Shown here: positions 59,035 to 64,000 of the stretch, one piece after another
Layout of the letters: each line of letters begins with the position of its first letter
How positions within the stretch are numbered: position 1 is the stretch's first letter
Source of the DNA: Cytophagaceae bacterium
GTDB taxonomy: Bacteria; Bacteroidota; Bacteroidia; Cytophagales; Cyclobacteriaceae
NCBI GenBank assembly: GCA_006969745.1
Contig: CP030886.1
Span: forward strand, 992,001 to 1,056,000
Length of the DNA: 64,000 nucleotides
Direction: 5' to 3'
Position numbers and translations under genes: made by a program
The notes under the pieces: model-generated
Seen by the model: the letters and a program-made list of their open reading frames with translations, nothing else
The model's database searches: none
What the model was told of the DNA's origin: nothing

Positions 59035-60117
59035 CTACCCCAAATATCTGGCCAACATCGAATGAAACTGATGAACCCCTTGTTCGCGCGTAGGAGAAAA
59101 CCTGCCTGATTTATAATACTTAGACCTAAGCCCTTTTTGCACGCCCTCTACAACAAACTCGTCCTCACGCTCCACCTTATCAAGCAAGGCTCCTGCTCCT
59201 TTATGGAGTTTCGATTCATCATAGATATAGGACAAAAAAGACACCTTCGTTTGATTCAAAGAAAGTGGTCTAACAATATTGACCGACAACCCCCATGGGT
59301 AGAAATTGAACATCATGTTGGGAAACACCCAGAAATAATAAGCCGCCACTCGCTTGCCTTCATGAATGTGACCTTTCGGTAGGTCAAAGATGTCTTCTGC
59401 GCCTTCTGAGTAACCGACCTGAACATTGAAATGATCATGTAGCACCGTCTCGTAACTACCATAATCCAAAGCTGCATTGAGATCGCTATGCACAAATGGT
59501 ATATGAAAGCCCTCCAGGTAATTATCACAATAGAGCGCCCAATGTGCATTGACCAGGTAGTCTTTGGACTGCACCTCATTAAAAACGAATTCTTCTAGCG
59601 GAAGAAATCCAACATACTTGTTCATCTCCTCAATCACGTGATTGAAATCAATTTCCCCTCCTAGCTTAGCAAAAAGTAGCGGACCCCATTTTGCGCTTTC
59701 AAACCGATGCAAGTCTTCACATGCACGTGGAAAATTTTTTGCTTCTTTAAACTCCGGCATGGATTCAAATTTTCCATCTAAACCAAATTTTCTCCCGTGA
59801 TACATACACACAAGCTTCCGTTGGCTTCCGGGCTGATTGGCAACAAGGTTTCCACGATGGGTGCAGACATTACTTAAACAATGAATATCTCCTTTTTCAT
59901 CTTTGGTTAACACCATTGGTTCAGTCAGGAATCCATCCATTAGTACAAGTGGATGTGTATGTTTTGGCAATTGCACCAATTGCTGATCACCAATCCATTG
60001 CCAGGACCGATAGAAAATTTTCTCCTTGATTTGGTCAAAAGTTTCCTGATCCCGATAAAAAGATGCGGGTAATGTTTCAGCTTTCGCAATGTCTCTATTG
60101 ATAGAATACCTATTCAT
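59035..60117 (-). CDS. Rieske non-haem iron oxygenase, ring-hydroxylating dioxygenase alpha-subunit type
   Basis: This 360-residue protein has the Rieske cluster ligands C85-T-H87 and C104-M-Y-H107 (CTHRGN and CMYHGRKF) and, near the middle, the mononuclear iron site in NYLEGFHIPFVHSD. This is the arrangement of ring-hydroxylating or choline-monooxygenase-type alpha subunits. No beta subunit or reductase is adjacent, so its electron donor and substrate are unknown. It is divergent from the amino-acid permease with 56 bases between starts. Confidence 0.9.
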   Translation of the reverse strand: MNRYSINRDIAKAETLPASFYRDQETFDQIKEKIFYRSWQWIGDQQLVQLPKHTHPLVLMDGFLTEPMVLTKDEKGDIHCLSNVCTHRGNLVANQPGSQRKLVCMYHGRKFGLDGKFESMPEFKEAKNFPRACEDLHRFESAKWGPLLFAKLGGEIDFNHVIEEMNKYVGFLPLEEFVFNEVQSKDYLVNAHWALYCDNYLEGFHIPFVHSDLNAALDYGSYETVLHDHFNVQVGYSEGAEDIFDLPKGHIHEGKRVAAYYFWVFPNMMFNFYPWGLSVNIVRPLSLNQTKVSFLSYIYDESKLHKGAGALLDKVEREDEFVVEGVQKGLRSKYYKSGRFSPTREQGVHQFHSMLARYLG

Positions 60118-60173
60118 TTATTTAGGGTATCTTTCAAAAATAGGGTTTTTTACATGACTCTATTGTTTAAGAC

Positions 60174-61469
60174 ATGAGTGAAAAAAAACTAGGCTTCTGG
60201 ACCAGCTCTTCTCTCGTAGTTGGAAATATGATCGGTTCAGGTATTTTTCTCTTACCAGCCACCCTCGCATCTTATGGTAGCATCAGCATTATTGGCTGGG
60301 TAGTATCAGCATTTGGCGCTGCTGCATTGGCATTTGTCTTTATAGAATTTAGCAAGATGCTATCCGGTACATCAGGAGGCCCTTACATCTATTCAAGAGA
60401 AGGTCTAGGTGATTTTGCCGGCTTTCTGGTAGCGTGGGGATATTGGATATCCATTTGGTGCGTCAATGCAGCAATTGCTATAGCCCTGGTAAGCTATTTA
60501 GGAGTCTTCTTCCCGGTTTTACAATCTAACAACCTGATTGCCATTTTTACAGGGCTAGCAATCGTTTGGGGTGTTGTATGGATCAATACTCGTGGGATTC
60601 GCGAGGCAGGGATCTTCTCCCTTATCACCAGTATTCTTAAAATTACACCACTACTAGCTATTGGCATTTTCGGTTTGTTTTACCTAAAGTTTGAAAATTT
60701 CACCAGCTTTAATATCAGTGGACAAACAGACCTAAATGCCATCACTCAAACGGCAACCTTAACGTTCTTTGCTTACATGGGTATTGAGTGCGCGACTATT
60801 CCTTCCGGAGATATCGAAAACCCAAAACGCACAATTCCTCGCTCCACCTATTTCGGCTTAGGGGTGGTGACAGTGATCTACATCCTTGGGACAGTTTCCT
60901 TAATGGGCATTATTCCTCCAGAAAAACTGCAATACTCTCAGGCTCCTTTTGCTGACGCAGCAGCATTGATCTGGGGATCCTGGGCAGAAAACATCGTAGC
61001 TACTGGAGCTATTATCTCAACGCTTGGTGCTCTGAATGGCTGGATCTTAATTCAAGGACAAATACCAGCCGCAATATCCAGAGATCGATTATTTCCCAAA
61101 CTTTTTGCGAAAGAAAATTCCAACGGTGTTCCTGCGATTGGTATCATATTATCAAGCATTTTGATTTCTGTGCTTATGATCATGAACTACTCCAAAGGGC
61201 TGGTAGCCGCATTTAAATTTGCCTTGCTACTCTCAAGTATGACTGCATTGATCGCCTATCTATTTACCTCGGTGAGTTATGCTGTGTATTCGGCCAAGCA
61301 AGAGGGTTTTTCTAAAGGTTTCCGAAAGAAACTGATGCTGGCATTTATCGCCTTTATATTCTCAGTTTGGGCTATTGCCGGTTCAGGAATGGAGATTGTT
61401 TATTGGGGTTTTCTATTGCTAATTGGCGGATTACCGGTCTTTGCATGGATGAAAATGCAGCATAAATAA
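60174..61469 (+). CDS. APC-family amino-acid permease
   Basis: This 431-residue protein has 12 hydrophobic segments and the APC opening GFWTSSSLVVGNMIGSGIFLLP. The GSGIF motif in the first helix and GIECATIPSGDIENPKRTIPR in the middle are typical of amino-acid antiporters such as AdiC. It should transport an amino acid or polyamine. Close to the Rieske gene, it might supply a quaternary-amine substrate, but this is position only. Confidence 0.9.
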   Translation: MSEKKLGFWTSSSLVVGNMIGSGIFLLPATLASYGSISIIGWVVSAFGAAALAFVFIEFSKMLSGTSGGPYIYSREGLGDFAGFLVAWGYWISIWCVNAAIAIALVSYLGVFFPVLQSNNLIAIFTGLAIVWGVVWINTRGIREAGIFSLITSILKITPLLAIGIFGLFYLKFENFTSFNISGQTDLNAITQTATLTFFAYMGIECATIPSGDIENPKRTIPRSTYFGLGVVTVIYILGTVSLMGIIPPEKLQYSQAPFADAAALIWGSWAENIVATGAIISTLGALNGWILIQGQIPAAISRDRLFPKLFAKENSNGVPAIGIILSSILISVLMIMNYSKGLVAAFKFALLLSSMTALIAYLFTSVSYAVYSAKQEGFSKGFRKKLMLAFIAFIFSVWAIAGSGMEIVYWGFLLLIGGLPVFAWMKMQHK

Positions 61470-61470
61470 T

Positions 61471-61490
61471 CTCACCTTCTTTTTGGTGAG
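61471..61490. terminator. Hairpin between convergent APC and Kelch genes
   Basis: CTCACC at 61471-61476 pairs with GGTGAG at 61485-61490 around an 8-base T-rich loop. It lies directly after the permease stop and just before the Kelch gene's stop. T runs on the outside are poor, so this is a modest terminator candidate. Confidence 0.5.
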
Positions 61491-61494
61491 CAAA

Positions 61495-62448
61495 TCATTT
61501 TCCATATTCTGATATTCTCGACCAGTTTTTTCCATCCCATGACCAAAAATCGTTTAACTTCTTTCTGTTTATATCTCTTCCTCCAAATAAAACCACTTTA
61601 CCCATATTATGGTCAAATGCCCCGGCCGTCATATCTCTGGCAACAGGGCCCTTATCTGTCACTCTGATCCAAGTGTTTCCATCCCACTCCCATGTATCGC
61701 CATAAAGAATCCCATCTTGCCTGTTTTTACCACCAAAAAGCATCACCTTTTTTCGAAATTTATCTGATACCATCAAGTGATTGTTTCTCGCTCCTGGAGT
61801 TTCAACTTTCAGTTCGTTCCATTCTCTTCCATCCCACTCCCACATATCACCAATAGATTTTCCATCTGCATATCCACCATATAAAACCACTTTTTTCCGA
61901 ACGTAATCATACACCATTTGTGAGCGGGTTCTTGCCGCAGGTCTCTTACTGCCTAGTTTGATTTCTTTCCATTGGTTGCTACTAAACTCCCACATATCAT
62001 CACTTCCTCGGCCTGCCCCCGAAAAGACAACAAGTGTTTCGCGACTTTCATCGTAAGCAACAGCTGGTGAGTATCTAGGAGAAGGTCCTCCATCTATTTT
62101 TTGCCATTTGCGACCATCCCACAAACCCATTCTTGTTAAGTATTCTCCTTCCTTGGAAATCCCACCTATCAAAAGGCTCATATTTAAATGAGGTATAAAG
62201 ACGATTGAGTGACTACTTCTTGGGGTCATTACATTTTCACTCAACATTTTCCAGCTTTCACCATCAAACTCCCACACGTCTGACAAATACGCTTCTTCAT
62301 CACCGTTCCCTCCAAACAAGATCAGTTTATTCCTAAATGAGTCAAAAGTGGCAGCAAAATGATCTCTGGATTCCGGATAATTTTGACTAAAAAGGTCAAG
62401 TTGACATAATAAAAAAAATAGTATAAGTATTGATCGCAGCTTAGCCAT
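61495..62448 (-). CDS. Secreted Kelch-repeat protein
   Basis: This 317-residue protein has a signal peptide (about residues 1-21, ending LFSQ) and about six Kelch repeats, with recurring (K)LILFGG, DMWEWDG and W-x-(K/E)-x units, for example KKVVLYGGYADGKSIGDMWEW. They should form one beta-propeller and make protein or sugar contacts outside the cytoplasm. No enzyme residue or sorting domain is seen. Confidence 0.88.
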   Translation of the reverse strand: MAKLRSILILFFLLCQLDLFSQNYPESRDHFAATFDSFRNKLILFGGNGDEEAYLSDVWEFDGESWKMLSENVMTPRSSHSIVFIPHLNMSLLIGGISKEGEYLTRMGLWDGRKWQKIDGGPSPRYSPAVAYDESRETLVVFSGAGRGSDDMWEFSSNQWKEIKLGSKRPAARTRSQMVYDYVRKKVVLYGGYADGKSIGDMWEWDGREWNELKVETPGARNNHLMVSDKFRKKVMLFGGKNRQDGILYGDTWEWDGNTWIRVTDKGPVARDMTAGAFDHNMGKVVLFGGRDINRKKLNDFWSWDGKNWSRISEYGK

Positions 62449-62557
62449 ATTCAGCTATTAAGAACGTGAATTGCTCTCATCAGTTATTCACATATGCTAA
62501 CACCAGGGTCGTTTTAAAAATATCAAGGTGATATCACGTCGCCCACACCGAATATTC

Positions 62558-62565
62558 TATCTTTG
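62558..62565 (+). promoter_or_regulatory. Possible -7 promoter element of the SulP gene
   Basis: TATCTTTG matches TAnnTTTG exactly, 21 bases before the SulP start codon. No good -33 TTG is found at the usual distance. Confidence 0.45.
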
Positions 62566-62586
62566 CGCGCTTATTCCAGATCGCAT

Positions 62587-64000
62587 ATGAAAAGATTATT
62601 CCGAAACTTCACGTTTAATCCAAAAAATGATATTCTTTCAGGGCTTACTGTTGCCTTAGCATTAGTGCCTGAAGCTGTGGCATTCGCCTTTGTAGCTGGC
62701 ATAGATCCAATGGTTGGTCTTTATGGTGCTTTCATGATGGGCATTGTCACATCAATGTTTGGCGGACGTCCGGGCATGATCTCCGGAGCTACAGGTGCGA
62801 TGGCTGTGGTGATGGTGCACATGATCCAAAAAGGAAATGAAGTTGGCAATGCGCTCAGCGCACCCATTGATAATCTTGGATTACAATGGCTTTTCATTAC
62901 ACTATTACTAGTCGGAGCTATACAGATACTAGCTGGTGTTTTAAGACTTGGAAAATTCGTACGATTAATCCCTCATTCCGTGATGATGGGATTTGTAAAT
63001 GGTTTGGCGATCGTCATATTCCTTTCTCAACTTGGCTTATTTAAGGAGCGAATCAACGGTGAATATCATTGGATGGGTGGATCAGACCTATACATCATGT
63101 TGGGTCTTGTAGGACTGACAATGGCTATTATGTACTTCCTTCCAAAACTGACTAAAAAACTTCCTGCTGCATTGGTTGGAATCATTGTTGTAGCATCAAT
63201 CACCATTTTTGGCGGTTTAGATGTGAGCACAGTAGGTTCATTTATTCGTGAAGGTGGTGGCAATGGACTAGAGGGCAGCCTGCCCACTTTCCAAATTCAA
63301 ATCTTTGGACTTCTTGATACACTGCAAGGGCATTGGGGATTGATTATTTCTACAGCCATACTTTTAGCCGCAGTGGGACTTATTGAGTCACTCATGACTT
63401 TGAATTTGATTGATGATATGACCGAAACTCGAGGAAGTGGAAACCGTGAATGCGTGGCTCAGGGTGGAGCAAACATTCTGAATGGCCTCTTCGGAGGTAT
63501 GGGTGGATGCGCCATGATCGGTCAGTCCATCATCAACGTGAGCTCAGGAGGACGCGGAAGATTGTCCGGTATTACAGCGGCCATAGCTCTTTTGTGCTTC
63601 ATTCTTTTTGCCGCTCCGCTTATCGAGCAAATTCCGATTGCTGCTCTGGTTGGCGTGATGTTTATGGTTGTGATTGGCACATTTGCATGGAGTAGTTTTA
63701 GAATCATTAATAAAATTCCATTAGCAGATGCTATCGTTTTGATTACAGTTTCTGCTGTGACTGTATGGCAAGATTTAGCTATTGCCGTTATCGTAGGAGT
63801 AATTATGTCCGCTCTGGTATTTGCCTGGCAGAATGCTACAAAAATTCGCGCTCGCAAGTCCATTAAAGAAGATGGAACCAAGGTTTATGAAATCTGGGGA
63901 CCGTTATTCTTTGGCTCAGTACAATCCTTTAACTCAAAGTTTGATCCCGCAAATGATCCTGACAATGTGGAATTAGACTTTCTGGAATCAAGGGTAAGTG
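62587..64000 (+). CDS. SulP-family anion transporter (partial, cut by window edge)
   Basis: The frame opens at ATG 62587 and remains open to the end, giving 471 residues. It has the SulP opening DILSGLTVALALVPEAVAFAF, a long run of membrane segments and, near the edge, the start of a STAS domain (FFGSVQSFNSKF). SulP proteins carry sulfate, bicarbonate or other anions. With a DAB carbon uptake operon in the same window, bicarbonate is tempting, but the sequence does not decide. The end of the STAS domain and any partner gene lie outside. Confidence 0.93.
   Translation, partial: MKRLFRNFTFNPKNDILSGLTVALALVPEAVAFAFVAGIDPMVGLYGAFMMGIVTSMFGGRPGMISGATGAMAVVMVHMIQKGNEVGNALSAPIDNLGLQWLFITLLLVGAIQILAGVLRLGKFVRLIPHSVMMGFVNGLAIVIFLSQLGLFKERINGEYHWMGGSDLYIMLGLVGLTMAIMYFLPKLTKKLPAALVGIIVVASITIFGGLDVSTVGSFIREGGGNGLEGSLPTFQIQIFGLLDTLQGHWGLIISTAILLAAVGLIESLMTLNLIDDMTETRGSGNRECVAQGGANILNGLFGGMGGCAMIGQSIINVSSGGRGRLSGITAAIALLCFILFAAPLIEQIPIAALVGVMFMVVIGTFAWSSFRIINKIPLADAIVLITVSAVTVWQDLAIAVIVGVIMSALVFAWQNATKIRARKSIKEDGTKVYEIWGPLFFGSVQSFNSKFDPANDPDNVELDFLESRVS

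Noticed and set aside
62587..64000. Bicarbonate transporter linked to the dab operon
   Set aside because: SulP proteins carry several anions, the gene is about 49 kb from dab, and the neighbouring gene that could decide is outside the window.

Overview
The window looks like chromosomal DNA of a free-living, probably marine member of the Bacteroidota, most likely order Cytophagales. The evidence is the set of lineage-typical genes: a PorD (DUF4835) type IX secretion protein, a predicted secreted protein with a type IX C-terminal sorting domain, an Oar-like TonB-dependent receptor, an OstA-like protein, the Bacteroidota form of RNA polymerase omega, a PadR regulator fused by overlap to a prefix-domain FtsX permease, and promoter cores of the TAnnTTTG type. 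Base composition is moderately AT-rich. I see no plasmid, phage or CRISPR genes. The left edge holds the last codons of a plus-strand gene, and the right edge cuts a SulP transporter.

Layout. 1-6.4 kb: an AraC/TPR regulator, then an ankyrin lipoprotein, a membrane acyltransferase, a GNAT enzyme, a TPR protein and a secreted phosphoesterase. 6.5-8.4 kb: a visibly AT-rich islet with a controller-like XRE regulator, a two-segment membrane protein and a SIR2-like protein; this is my best candidate for an undescribed, possibly defensive, system. 8.6-13.4 kb: a DabA/DabB inorganic-carbon uptake operon with two small unassigned genes in front, then initiator tRNA. 14-27 kb: era, two secreted peptidases, der, a sorted surface protein, SprT-like protein, orphan ParA and a large Oar-like receptor. 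27-32 kb: a tightly overlapping minus-strand operon (miaA, glycosyltransferase, Gfo/Idh dehydrogenase, amino-sugar kinase, murQ) that looks like cell-wall sugar recycling. 32-38.2 kb: a hybrid histidine kinase, response regulator, 91-residue protein, metallo-beta-lactamase-fold hydrolase and RqcH-type ribosome quality-control factor, nearly all overlapping.

38.2-39.8 kb: a repeat protein with its own promoter, followed by a decayed second copy of the rqcH 3' end, which suggests that this block was inserted from a relative. 39.8-46.3 kb: a double-AraC regulator with NTF2-like and YHS proteins, PadR plus FtsX permease, a small membrane protein, YwbE and a MacB-like permease. 46.3-56 kb is housekeeping: tilS, ostA-like, bamD, rpoZ, coaBC, porD, recN, fabI, ispE. 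56-64 kb: a serine hydrolase, a papain-like peptidase, an NTF2-like lipoprotein, a Rieske oxygenase, an amino-acid permease, a Kelch protein and SulP.

Themes. Envelope biogenesis (BamD, OstA-like, PorD, sorted cargo, Oar receptor) and housekeeping dominate. The accessory pieces are the SIR2 islet, the Dab operon and the 38-39.8 kb insertion. All family assignments come from reading motifs in the translated sequence; no database search was run.
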